Assembly: GCA_002439605.1 (NCBI GenBank)
Contig: DJOI01000059.1
Coordinates: 1 to 9,261, forward strand
Source: Candidatus Segatella mututuai
GTDB taxonomy: Bacteria; Bacteroidota; Bacteroidia; Bacteroidales; Bacteroidaceae
Direction of reading: 5' to 3'
DNA length: 9,261 nt
Position 1 is the first letter of the stretch. The number at the start of each line of letters is the position of its first letter. Positions 1 to 7,159 of this stretch are shown one piece after another. The translations under genes were made by a program, and so were the position numbers. A model generated the notes under the pieces. The model saw only the letters and a list, made by a program, of their open reading frames with translations, did no database searches and was not told the DNA's origin.

Positions 1-219
1 AAAGACTCATACACCAATGTGGGTTCGTTGTAGCTGACCAAAAACTTTGGTTCATCAACCCTCATTACAAACAGAAGTTCCACCTTACCCCAAGGCTCTT
101 GCCACATTGGGTATGGAGAGTGAAGTATATCAGAAATTTCTTCACCACTTCATGTTGGTATGTATTAGGCTTAGGCAATAAATAGAAGTTATGCTCGTTA
201 GACAAATATAAAATAATGA

Positions 220-546
220 AACAATGGCTATGACGACAAAATATGGGGACACGACCGAGCATTCTTTGCAGAAGAAACTCTCTTCTATCCTTATTGCGAC
301 TGCGAGGACAGAGCCATTCTATTCACTCGTTTGGTTCGTGACTTACTTGGTTTAAAGTGCATCTTGATATATTATCCTGGCCATCTTGCTTCCGCCGTTT
401 GCTTCAACCAACAAGTAACAGGAGATTACATCTCGCTGAAAGAAAATAGGTTTGTGATTTGTGACCCGACATACATTGGAGCACCAGTCGGTTTGTCCAT
501 GCCTAATATGGATAATCAATCAGCAAATGTTATTATTTTAGAGTAA
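220..546 (+). pseudogene. Transglutaminase-like domain protein, 5'-truncated remnant
   Basis: The frame opens directly after two stop codons (TAA, TGA at 214-219) and reads to the TAA at 544-546. The translation carries a transglutaminase/papain-fold core: YPYCDCEDRA with the probable catalytic Cys at codon 301-303, YYPGHLASAV with His at 382-384, and VICDPTYIGAPVG with Asp at 463-465. All three catalytic residues and the C-terminus are present. Only about 20 residues of recognisable sequence precede the Cys region, starting near YDDKIWGHDRAFF, and no ATG or plausible ribosome site lies upstream in frame; a TTG at 331 would start after the catalytic Cys. Bases 1-219 have stops in all three + frames and show no recognisable N-terminal part; a 61-codon open stretch at 3-185 resembles nothing I know. 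Related Bacteroidota proteins are much longer, so I read this as a decayed gene. A frameshifted but expressed gene is the alternative. Confidence 0.7.
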
Positions 547-708
547 AAACAGCCGCTCTTTGCATCATAACTGAAAGTATATACAGGCGAGAAAAATATT
601 ACTTGGCAGGATGCCTTTGCTCTTAGCCAACTCTTGGAATCCAAGTTACAAGAAGGTAAAAGGTGCGTGATATTCATAGATGAATTAGCTTTAGATGATT
701 TGTTCTAA
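547..708 (+). pseudogene. AAA-family ATPase fragment (Walker B region), decayed
   Basis: Frame 1 continues after the stop at 544-546 and reads KQPLFAS, a TAA at 568-570, then LKVYTGEKNITWQDAFA, a helix rich in Leu, Glu and Gln, and KRCVIFIDELALDDLF before a TAA at 706-708. The hydrophobic strand followed by DE (IFIDEL) has the form of a Walker B motif. The preceding TWQDAF segment and the FIDEL context match the archaeal-type ATPases (ATPase_2/AAA_14, often with a DUF234 tail) that are abundant in Bacteroidota; in those proteins FIDELPW is usual. The Walker A region and everything after Walker B are missing, and there is an internal stop. This is therefore only a scrap and cannot encode a working ATPase. 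The assignment rests on motif recognition from about 45 residues and is moderate at best. Confidence 0.5.
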
Positions 709-757
709 GTAAAATGAAAGCTATATAGAAATCTTTAATCTTAAAAATATTAAAAAC

Positions 758-789
758 TTTCTGTATATTAAAAGTTTAGGTTAATTTTG
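758..789 (+). promoter_or_regulatory. Bacteroidota-type promoter for the GH3 operon
   Basis: TAATTTTG at 782-789 matches the Bacteroidota -7 box TAnnTTTG exactly. TTTC at 758-761, 20 bp upstream, is a 3-of-4 match to the -33 box TTTG. Transcription would begin near 795, giving a leader of about 20 nt before the ATG at 817. An upstream TTG at 787 is in frame with the gene but lies inside the -7 box, so it cannot be the start codon of this transcript. Confidence 0.6.
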
Positions 790-816
790 CAACTTAAACG
801 GATATTAATATCACTT

Positions 817-2328
817 ATGAGTTTAACAAAGATAGTCAGTAACGTCTTCAAACCTCGCCAAAAGGAGTTGGAGAAGTACTTGTATGATGCAGAACATTTG
901 CAGCACAATGTACTCATGCACCTTCTGGAGAAGGGAAAAAATACAGAATACGGCGTTAAGCATCTACTAAACAATACCGATACTTACGAGAAGTTTGCCA
1001 ACAATATACCTGTCAACACCTACGAGGAACTGAAAGGCGACATCGACCGTATGCGCCACGGCGAGCAGAATGTGTTGTGGCCAGGTACTGTGAAATGGTA
1101 TGCCAAGTCGTCGGGAACCACCAACGACAAGAGTAAGTTCATTCCTGTGTCACGCGATGGATTGCATAACATTCATTATGCAGGTGGTTTCGATGCAGTT
1201 GCCTATTATCTGAGAAATCATCCAGAGAGTAAGCTCTTTGATGGAAAAAGCCTCATTCTTGGTGGAAGTCATTCGCCCAACTATAATGTCTCAGGTAGTT
1301 TGGTGGGCGACTTGAGTGCCATCCTCATCGAGAATATCAATCCCTTGGCCAACTTGGTGAGAGTACCCAAGAAGCAGACAGCCTTGTTGAGCGACTTTGA
1401 GGTGAAGCGCGACCGTATAGCCCGTGAGACAATGAACAAGAATGTGACCAACATATCGGGAGTTCCAAGCTGGATGCTTAGTGTCTTGGTACGTGTTCTC
1501 GAACTTACGGGTAAAAAGCATTTGGAGGAAGTATGGCCCAATTTGGAGGTGTTCTTTCATGGAGGTATAGCCTTTACTCCTTATAGAAAGCAATACGAGC
1601 AGCTCATCACTTCGCCTGGCATGAACTATATGGAGACCTATAATGCCAGCGAGGGATTCTTTGGTTTGCAGGACGATCCTTCCGACCCAGCCATGTCGCT
1701 CATGGTCGATTATGATGTCTTCTATGAGTTTATCCCGATGGATGAGTTTGACACGGACGATCCTACCGTGGTGCCTCTTCAAGGTGTGGAGTTAGGCAAA
1801 AACTATGCGATGGTCATCACCACCTCTTGTGGCTTGTGGCGTTATCTCATCGGCGATACGGTAAAGTTTACCAGCAAGAATCCATATAAGTTTGTCATTA
1901 CCGGACGTACTAAATACTTTATCAATGCCTTTGGTGAGGAACTCATCATGGACAATGCAGAGAAAGGATTGAAGTATGCGTGCGAGAAAACTGGAGCTCA
2001 AGTGGCAGAATATACAGCAGCACCCGTCTTTATGGACAGTAATGCCAAATGTCGCCACCAGTGGCTCATAGAGTTCTCCAAGGAGCCGGCAAGTCTTGAC
2101 GAGTTTGCTTCCCTGCTCGACAAGCGTCTGCAGGAGATCAACAGCGACTACGAGGCCAAGCGTTTCCACGACGTTACGCTGCAGCATTTGGAGATAGTGA
2201 AGGCTCGTCGGGGCCTCTTTAACGACTGGCTCAAGAGCAAGGGCAAGTTGGGAGGTCAGCACAAGGTGCCTCGCCTGAGCAACAGCCGAAACAATATCGA
2301 CGAGATGCTCAAGCTCAACAAGCTATAA
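817..2328 (+). CDS. GH3 family acyl-acid adenylating (amido synthetase-like) enzyme
   Basis: The 503-residue protein is full length for bacterial members of the GH3 family (PF03321), which belongs to the adenylate-forming ANL superfamily. Plant GH3 enzymes activate a carboxylic acid with ATP and join it to an amino acid; substrates of the bacterial proteins are largely unknown. ATP-binding motifs are visible in order: AKSSGTTNDKSKF (S98-T102), YNASEGFFGLQ (Y275-G280) and LWRYLIGDTVKF (Y343, G346-D347). The hinge-type FVITGRTKYFINAFGEE follows (G363-K366), then a small C-terminal domain ending in GGQHKVPRLSNSR, whose K483 sits where plant GH3 proteins have QYKVPRC. There is no signal peptide, so it is cytoplasmic. 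I chose ATG 817 over the in-frame TTG 787 because the latter is inside the promoter. It is the first gene of a three-gene unit, with the next start 37 bp downstream. Confidence 0.93.
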   Translation: MSLTKIVSNVFKPRQKELEKYLYDAEHLQHNVLMHLLEKGKNTEYGVKHLLNNTDTYEKFANNIPVNTYEELKGDIDRMRHGEQNVLWPGTVKWYAKSSGTTNDKSKFIPVSRDGLHNIHYAGGFDAVAYYLRNHPESKLFDGKSLILGGSHSPNYNVSGSLVGDLSAILIENINPLANLVRVPKKQTALLSDFEVKRDRIARETMNKNVTNISGVPSWMLSVLVRVLELTGKKHLEEVWPNLEVFFHGGIAFTPYRKQYEQLITSPGMNYMETYNASEGFFGLQDDPSDPAMSLMVDYDVFYEFIPMDEFDTDDPTVVPLQGVELGKNYAMVITTSCGLWRYLIGDTVKFTSKNPYKFVITGRTKYFINAFGEELIMDNAEKGLKYACEKTGAQVAEYTAAPVFMDSNAKCRHQWLIEFSKEPASLDEFASLLDKRLQEINSDYEAKRFHDVTLQHLEIVKARRGLFNDWLKSKGKLGGQHKVPRLSNSRNNIDEMLKLNKL

Positions 2329-2365
2329 TCATCATGTGCAAAAAGGTAGATACAGAAAGATAACA

Positions 2366-4336
2366 ATGATAGACAAGATAGACAAAAGGATTAGGACTCA
2401 TAAGAAAGCAAATGCCATGTATTTGCTCCTTTATGTCTTTGCCTTTTTGCTCTTGGCTTCGTGTGCCAAGATGGGACAGCCTGATGGCGGATGGTTCGAC
2501 GAGACACCACCAAAGGTAATAGGTGCCAATCCTGCGGACAAGGGGGTGAATGTGACATCAAAGAAAATAAACATTTACTTCGACGAATATGTCAAGATAG
2601 ACAATCCTACCGAGAAAGTGGTAGTGTCGCCCCCTCAGCTCGAAATGCCCGAGATCAAGACGGCTGGCAAGAAAATCCAGGTGTCGTTGGTCGACTCTCT
2701 GAAGCCTAATACCACCTATACTATAGACTTCTCTGATGCCATCAGCGACAATAATGAGAGCAATCCTATGGGAAACTACACCTATAGTTTCTCTACGGGC
2801 GAGAAGATAGATACAATGGAGGTGTCTGGCTATGTGTTGGAATCAGAGAACTTAGAGCCCGTCAAGGGCATCTTGGTAGGTTTGTATAGCGATACTTCCG
2901 ATTCGGCTTTTCGTACCAAGCCGATGCTTCGTGTGAGTCGTACCGACAGCCGGGGGCGCTTTGTCATCAAAGGTGTAGCACCTGGCTCTTATCGCATCTA
3001 TGCCCTTCAAGACATGGATGGCAACTATATGTTCAGTCAAAAGAGCGAGAAGATAGCTTTCTCTCACGACATCATCGTGCCATCGTTTAAGCCTGATACG
3101 CGTCAAGATACAACATGGGTCGACTCTTTGCATATCAAGTCAATTGATCAGGTTCCGTATACTCATTTTCTTCCTGATAATATAGTGCTAAGGGCTTTTA
3201 CAGAGCCACTTACCGATCGTTACTTTCTCAAGGCGGAGCGCAAGGATGCCACTAATTTTTCACTCTTCTTCAGTTATGGTGATTCAATCATGCCTACTGT
3301 CAGAGGATTGAACTTTAATGCCAAAAATGCTTTCCTCATCGAGTCTTCTTTACAGAAGGACACGCTTACCTACTGGCTTCGTGATACAGCCTTGGTCAAT
3401 CAGGACACGTTGCGACTGGAGTTGAGCTATCGTATGACAGACAGTACAGGTGTACTTGTCTCACGTACCGATACGCTCGATGTACTGGCAAAAGAATCGT
3501 ATGCCAAGCGACAGAAACGGCTCAACAAAGAATTGGAAGATTGGACCAAGAAGCAGGAGAAGCGCAAGAAGAAAGGTGAACCATACGATTCGGTCATGGC
3601 TCCCAAGCCTTTGGATGTAAAGATAGGACTGGCTTCGCAGTTGGCTCCCGACCAGAACATCAGTTTCTCGTTCCCTACACCCCTTGCCCATGCCGATACG
3701 GCTGGCATTCATCTTTATGCCAAGCACGACACGTTGTGGTACAGAGCTCCTTTCGAGTTTGATGACATGGGCAACCGAAACTATAAGCTGCGAGGCGAGT
3801 GGCGTCCCGACATAGAGTATAGTCTTGAGATAGATTCGGCGGCATTTGTCGATATTTATGGACTGGCTTCCAAGCCTATAAAGCAAGGTTTCAAGGTTTC
3901 TTCGCTCGATGAATACAGCACCTTGTTGGTCAACATAACAAGTCTTGAAGACGAGCATCTGCTGGTACAGCTACTCAACGCACAGGACCAGGTAGTGAAA
4001 GAAACCAAAGCTGTTAATGGAGTGGCTGAATTTTTTTATCTGAAGCCCGAGAAATATTACCTGCGTCTGATAGTTGACAGCAACAACAATGGCAGATGGG
4101 ATACTGGCGATTACGATAAAAATCTACAGGCGGAAGAGGTGTATTACTATCCAGAGGTCATAGAGTGCAAGGCCAAATGGGATATTACCGAGAGTTGGAA
4201 TCCCACGGAACGATCTCTCGACCGGCAGAAGCCAGGTGCCATTACCAAGCAAAAGCCAGACAAGGAGAAAAAAGTAAAAAATCAAAACGCTGATCGTGCC
4301 AAGAAATTGGGCATTCAGTATGTTCCTAAAATGTAA
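2366..4336 (+). CDS. Envelope lipoprotein with SbsA-type Ig-like domain
   Basis: The product has 656 residues. A basic N-terminus (K4 to K14) precedes a hydrophobic stretch (residues 19-32) and the lipobox L30-A-S-C33, so it should be a lipidated envelope protein. Residues about 47-145 (TPPKVIGANPADKGVNV onward to YTYSFSTG) look like a bacterial Ig-like domain of the SbsA type (Big_5, PF13205). Residues about 153-230 (VSGYVLE to IYALQDMDGNYMF) resemble a prealbumin-like/carboxypeptidase-regulatory beta fold. A very basic, probably helical insert lies at about 380-405. Near the C-terminus DSNNNGRWDTGDYDKN (D571-N585) resembles an Asp/Asn-rich calcium-binding turn, followed by a Lys-rich tail. 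The start at 2366 was chosen over the in-frame GTG at 2336 because it gives a compact signal peptide and has AGAAAGA upstream. The molecular role is unknown. The gene lies between GH3 and DUF3108 genes, 5 bp before the latter. Confidence 0.85.
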   Translation: MIDKIDKRIRTHKKANAMYLLLYVFAFLLLASCAKMGQPDGGWFDETPPKVIGANPADKGVNVTSKKINIYFDEYVKIDNPTEKVVVSPPQLEMPEIKTAGKKIQVSLVDSLKPNTTYTIDFSDAISDNNESNPMGNYTYSFSTGEKIDTMEVSGYVLESENLEPVKGILVGLYSDTSDSAFRTKPMLRVSRTDSRGRFVIKGVAPGSYRIYALQDMDGNYMFSQKSEKIAFSHDIIVPSFKPDTRQDTTWVDSLHIKSIDQVPYTHFLPDNIVLRAFTEPLTDRYFLKAERKDATNFSLFFSYGDSIMPTVRGLNFNAKNAFLIESSLQKDTLTYWLRDTALVNQDTLRLELSYRMTDSTGVLVSRTDTLDVLAKESYAKRQKRLNKELEDWTKKQEKRKKKGEPYDSVMAPKPLDVKIGLASQLAPDQNISFSFPTPLAHADTAGIHLYAKHDTLWYRAPFEFDDMGNRNYKLRGEWRPDIEYSLEIDSAAFVDIYGLASKPIKQGFKVSSLDEYSTLLVNITSLEDEHLLVQLLNAQDQVVKETKAVNGVAEFFYLKPEKYYLRLIVDSNNNGRWDTGDYDKNLQAEEVYYYPEVIECKAKWDITESWNPTERSLDRQKPGAITKQKPDKEKKVKNQNADRAKKLGIQYVPKM

Positions 4337-4341
4337 GAGAT

Positions 4342-5160
4342 ATGATGAAATTTCTGAAAAAATCAGCACTGATAGCTATCTTGCTGTTTATGGTCAACAC
4401 TACAGTGTCGGCCCAGTGTACATTTCGTAACACTGCATTCAAATCTGGTGAGTACTTAGCCTACAACCTCTATTACAATTGGAAGTTCGTATGGGTAAAG
4501 GCAGGTACTGCCAGTATGTCTACCATACAGACCACCTACAGGGGCAAACCCGCCTATCGTGGTTCGTTGGTGACGCGAGGCAACAAGCGAGTAGACGATT
4601 TCTTTGTACTTCGCGACACGTTGCTTTGTTATAGCAGCACCGACCTTGCTCCGCTCTATTTTCGTAAAGGAGCTCGTGAAGGCAAGCGCTATACTGTAGA
4701 CGAGGATTATTACAGCTATGCTGGCGGAAAATGCCATGTACGTATGCATCGCCAGCGCCACGATGGTACTCATCAATGGAAAAAGGCTGCTTATGAAGAT
4801 TGTGTTTTCGATATGATGAACATCTTTTTGCGTGCCCGCAGCTTCGACCCTGTCAATTGGAAAAAGGGCTATGTCGTTAAGTTTCCTATTGTGGATGGAA
4901 ATGGCCGTACACCAGCCCAGATTAAGTTCTTCGGCAAGGAAACTATCAAGGCTGACAATGGTTTGAAATATCGTTGTCTGCGCTTGGCTTACATGGAGTT
5001 AGAAGACGGTAAGTACAAGAGGATAGTTGATTTTTATGTTACCGATGACAAGAACCACGTGCCAGTGCGTCTTGACATATTCTTGAAGTTTGGTAGCGCC
5101 AAGGCTTTCCTCGTCGGCATGAAAGGAATAAGAAATCCCATCACTTCCATAGTAAAGTGA
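4342..5160 (+). CDS. DUF3108 domain secreted protein
   Basis: The product has 272 residues. A classical signal peptide is visible: MMKFLKK, a hydrophobic core (about residues 8-18) and a probable signal peptidase I site after VSA24, before QCTF. It should therefore be periplasmic or outer-membrane-facing. From GEYLAYNLYYNWKFVWVKAG onward it follows the DUF3108 (PF11306) pattern: a beta-rich N-terminal half, the central segment VFDMMNIFLRARSFD, then GKETIKADNG and a C-terminal DFYVTDDKNHVPVRLDI strand pair ending in a GMKGI segment. Five cysteines remain in the mature part. The function of the family is not established; a role in envelope binding or transport is a guess. The start lies 5 bp after the lipoprotein stop, so translation is probably coupled. 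A second ATG at 4345 could serve equally well. Confidence 0.88.
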   Translation: MMKFLKKSALIAILLFMVNTTVSAQCTFRNTAFKSGEYLAYNLYYNWKFVWVKAGTASMSTIQTTYRGKPAYRGSLVTRGNKRVDDFFVLRDTLLCYSSTDLAPLYFRKGAREGKRYTVDEDYYSYAGGKCHVRMHRQRHDGTHQWKKAAYEDCVFDMMNIFLRARSFDPVNWKKGYVVKFPIVDGNGRTPAQIKFFGKETIKADNGLKYRCLRLAYMELEDGKYKRIVDFYVTDDKNHVPVRLDIFLKFGSAKAFLVGMKGIRNPITSIVK

Positions 5161-5170
5161 TAAGCAAGAC

Positions 5171-5211
5171 AGGTCAAGCCCAATGGCTTCGCAGCTTGGA
5201 CTTGACCTTTT
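5171..5211 (+). terminator. Hairpin terminator of the GH3 operon
   Basis: AGGTCAAG at 5171-5178 pairs perfectly with CTTGACCT at 5201-5208. After one C-A mismatch, CCAA (5180-5183) pairs with TTGG (5196-5199), leaving a 12-nt loop. Four T residues (5208-5211) follow. It begins 10 bp after the stop of the DUF3108 gene. The T run is short and lies only on the + side, so it is expected to act on the + operon and not on the converging kinase operon. Confidence 0.7.
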
Positions 5212-5251
5212 GAGAGAGATTTCTGTTATTTTATTCTTGTCGTTTACGATG

Positions 5252-5259
5252 CAAAGATA
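5252..5259 (-). promoter_or_regulatory. Orphan -7-like box on the minus strand
   Basis: On the - strand this reads TATCTTTG, an exact match to the Bacteroidota TAnnTTTG box, followed by CATCG. No good -33 TTTG is found at the expected 19-20 bp. It lies between the two converging operons and points toward the DUF3108 gene, so if active it would make an antisense transcript. It may equally be a chance or relic sequence. Confidence 0.25.
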
Positions 5260-5375
5260 CAGTTTTTTTCGTAAATGGCATGTTATGGAAGTGTTATCTT
5301 TAAGTTAACGTTTTTCTGATGGTGCTTGGCTTGTCACTCTGTTTATGTATCCCGATAAGCTTGTGTTTTCGCACC

Positions 5376-6347
5376 TTATTGCTTGCTTGAAAGTTTAGGC
5401 AGTGCAATGGTAAATTCCGTCCACTTGTCTTTCTCGCTCTTCAGACTTATCTTTCCTCCATGGGCATTTACTACCTGCAGTACATAGTTCAGGCCTATAC
5501 CAAATCCCTTTCGGTCCTTGTTGCTGTTTTTCTCGTGTTCCGCAGCACGCTCAAAGCGATTGAATACCAATTTTTGCACGCTCTTCGATATTCCAATTCC
5601 CTCGTCGTATACCTTGATATATATATAGTGGTTGTCCTCGAGGGTAGAAATGCGTATGTTGATCTCTTCTTTCGAGTATTTGGTGGCGTTGTCTACTAAG
5701 TTGCTGATAGCCTCCCTCAGATATTCCTCGTCTGCAGGCACTGTCTTTACCTTTAGCTGGGTGGAAATATGAATGGTCTTGGTAGTCTTGGCTTTGTATT
5801 TATCGGTCACATCCTCTATCATGGATTCTAAGTTTACTTCCGTCTTCTGAATATTCAGCTTTCCATGTTCCAATTTCGAAATAGTGAGCAGTCGGTTGAT
5901 GAGCGCTAAGAGATGCTGTGCTTCGTCCTCTACGATGTTAAAATACTTTTCCTTTATTTCTGGCTTCTTCTCCAGCACTCCGCTGTGCAGGTAGCGTGTG
6001 CCCATGATGATGGAAGTCAAGGGCGACTTCATGTCGTGCACCATGGCATACGAGAAATCCTCGCGCAGAAGGCGAACTCGCTCTTGTTCGTTGATGTAGT
6101 TTATTTGGTCTATGAGGCTTAGGATGATGACGATGGTAGTGAGGAACGAGGTGACGATGATGAAAGAACTTTGGTGGAATGCAGACAACAAGGCTTGTAC
6201 TCTGACTTTTGGTGTCAAGTCCCATGCATTTTCATAGCCCATTTGGTGGACTGTCATCTGGAAGGTATTGAACATCCAAAACAACTGCATGGACAGCACG
6301 GCTATCAATGCTATGATGCTGAGTACTTTGGTTCGGTTGCTATTCAT
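5376..6347 (-). CDS. Sensor histidine kinase
   Basis: The product is a complete 323-residue kinase. Two membrane segments are visible (about residues 7-29 and 61-80), separated by only about 30 residues outside the cytoplasm, too few for a normal folded sensor domain. The HisKA domain begins near residue 93 and has the H-box AMVHDMKSPLTSI with phospho-acceptor H104. The HATPase_c domain has the N-box REAISNLVDNATKYS (N216, N220), the G1 box VYDEGIGIS (D248, G250, G252), the F box VFNRFERA and the G2 box GFGIGL (G281-G285), ending shortly after the usual last strand. It autophosphorylates on His and passes the phosphate to a response regulator, almost certainly the one encoded two genes upstream. 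Its ATG overlaps the stop of the preceding membrane-protein gene by 8 bp, which suggests translational coupling. No clear hairpin terminator was found after its TAA. Confidence 0.95.
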   Translation of the reverse strand: MNSNRTKVLSIIALIAVLSMQLFWMFNTFQMTVHQMGYENAWDLTPKVRVQALLSAFHQSSFIIVTSFLTTIVIILSLIDQINYINEQERVRLLREDFSYAMVHDMKSPLTSIIMGTRYLHSGVLEKKPEIKEKYFNIVEDEAQHLLALINRLLTISKLEHGKLNIQKTEVNLESMIEDVTDKYKAKTTKTIHISTQLKVKTVPADEEYLREAISNLVDNATKYSKEEINIRISTLEDNHYIYIKVYDEGIGISKSVQKLVFNRFERAAEHEKNSNKDRKGFGIGLNYVLQVVNAHGGKISLKSEKDKWTEFTIALPKLSSKQ

Positions 6348-7131
6348 ATTCTTTCTCTATTAAAAATTTCGGCATCTTCTTTCTTACCGCTATGAAGCCA
6401 TAGATGAGCATGACTGTGCCCACTATGGCGAGCACAATGTCCAAAGGTTTGGGTTCCAGAGTCATTGGCACGAGATTAGAAGTGAAATATATGGCAAACA
6501 AGACGATGGTGCTACGGGTCTTACGGTATATCCAGCAACCATAGCATGTGGTTATGAATCCCTGGAATGTGAGTTCTACCGCAAAATCGCCATTTGCTTT
6601 CATCGACATCATGCTGGCAGGCAACATCATGACGCATAGGGTGAGTAACTGTATCCATTTCTTCTTGCCGCAGCGGATGAGCTCTTCCTGTATGGCTCCA
6701 TAGAAGATGTAAGCAGAGAAGAAAGAGCCTAACACGGCAAAAGGAATATATGTGAGGTAGTTTATGTCCTTCATATCCTTGGGAAGAAAGTCGATATTGA
6801 ATAGATTTGATGTGGCATTGAAGGCGAGCGTCATGCCGATGATGGGCATGCAGGTGTATGCCATCGCTTTCCACTTGTCAGAAGGGAGCACCTTGCCAAG
6901 TGAGAACTTAGAGAACTTATAGTGCCCGAAGGTGAGCCACACGACAAGCATGGTCAAGAAGCAGAGACCGATGACAAAAGGAAAAAATTCTTGGTTGAGG
7001 AAAGCTGCATTGTCCAAGCTGTCTTTGTTTTTTCCTGTTGCCATATAGATTCCCATGATGCTACCTCCGATGAAGAGCGTAATCAGGAATTCTGCGATGA
7101 GCAGTATGTAATATAGTATTGCTTTCAGCAT
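6340..7131 (-). CDS. CPBP-like (ABI/CAAX-type) multi-pass membrane protein, degenerate active site
   Basis: The product is a 263-residue integral membrane protein with about seven or eight hydrophobic segments. Its second half follows the pattern of CPBP intramembrane metalloproteases: a motif-1-like GAIQEELIRCG (Q148, E149, E150, R153), a helix LTLCVMMLPASMM, then a typical final pair FQGFITTCYGCWIYRKTRSTIV and LFAIYFTSNLV. Active members have EExxxR in motif 1 and one His in each of the next two motifs. Here the motif-2 His is absent from LPASMM and the motif-3 His is replaced by Y215, although N219 is kept. It is therefore probably not a working protease and may act as a membrane sensor or scaffold. 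It sits between a response regulator and a histidine kinase and overlaps the kinase start. An AAGG lies about 9 nt before its ATG. Family assignment is by pattern only; a generic unknown membrane protein remains possible. Confidence 0.75.
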   Translation of the reverse strand: MLKAILYYILLIAEFLITLFIGGSIMGIYMATGKNKDSLDNAAFLNQEFFPFVIGLCFLTMLVVWLTFGHYKFSKFSLGKVLPSDKWKAMAYTCMPIIGMTLAFNATSNLFNIDFLPKDMKDINYLTYIPFAVLGSFFSAYIFYGAIQEELIRCGKKKWIQLLTLCVMMLPASMMSMKANGDFAVELTFQGFITTCYGCWIYRKTRSTIVLFAIYFTSNLVPMTLEPKPLDIVLAIVGTVMLIYGFIAVRKKMPKFLIEKEYE

Positions 7132-7159
7132 AAGTTATAACCTTGTTGTCGTTTTATTC

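Noticed and set aside
65..262. A 65-codon - strand open frame near the window start
   Set aside because: It partly overlaps the transglutaminase remnant, has a low-complexity hydrophobic translation and no ribosome site; probably chance.
1291..2262. Two open frames of about 160 codons on the - strand inside the GH3 gene (1291-1782 and 1792-2262)
   Set aside because: They lie wholly opposite a strongly supported gene, have no recognisable motifs and no promoter or ribosome site.
3461..3958. A 165-codon open frame on the - strand inside the lipoprotein gene
   Set aside because: It is opposite the continuous lipoprotein frame and its translation has no domain-like pattern.
5171..5211. The hairpin after the DUF3108 gene as a bidirectional terminator
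   Set aside because: On the - strand the stem is not followed by a T run, so only + strand termination is supported.
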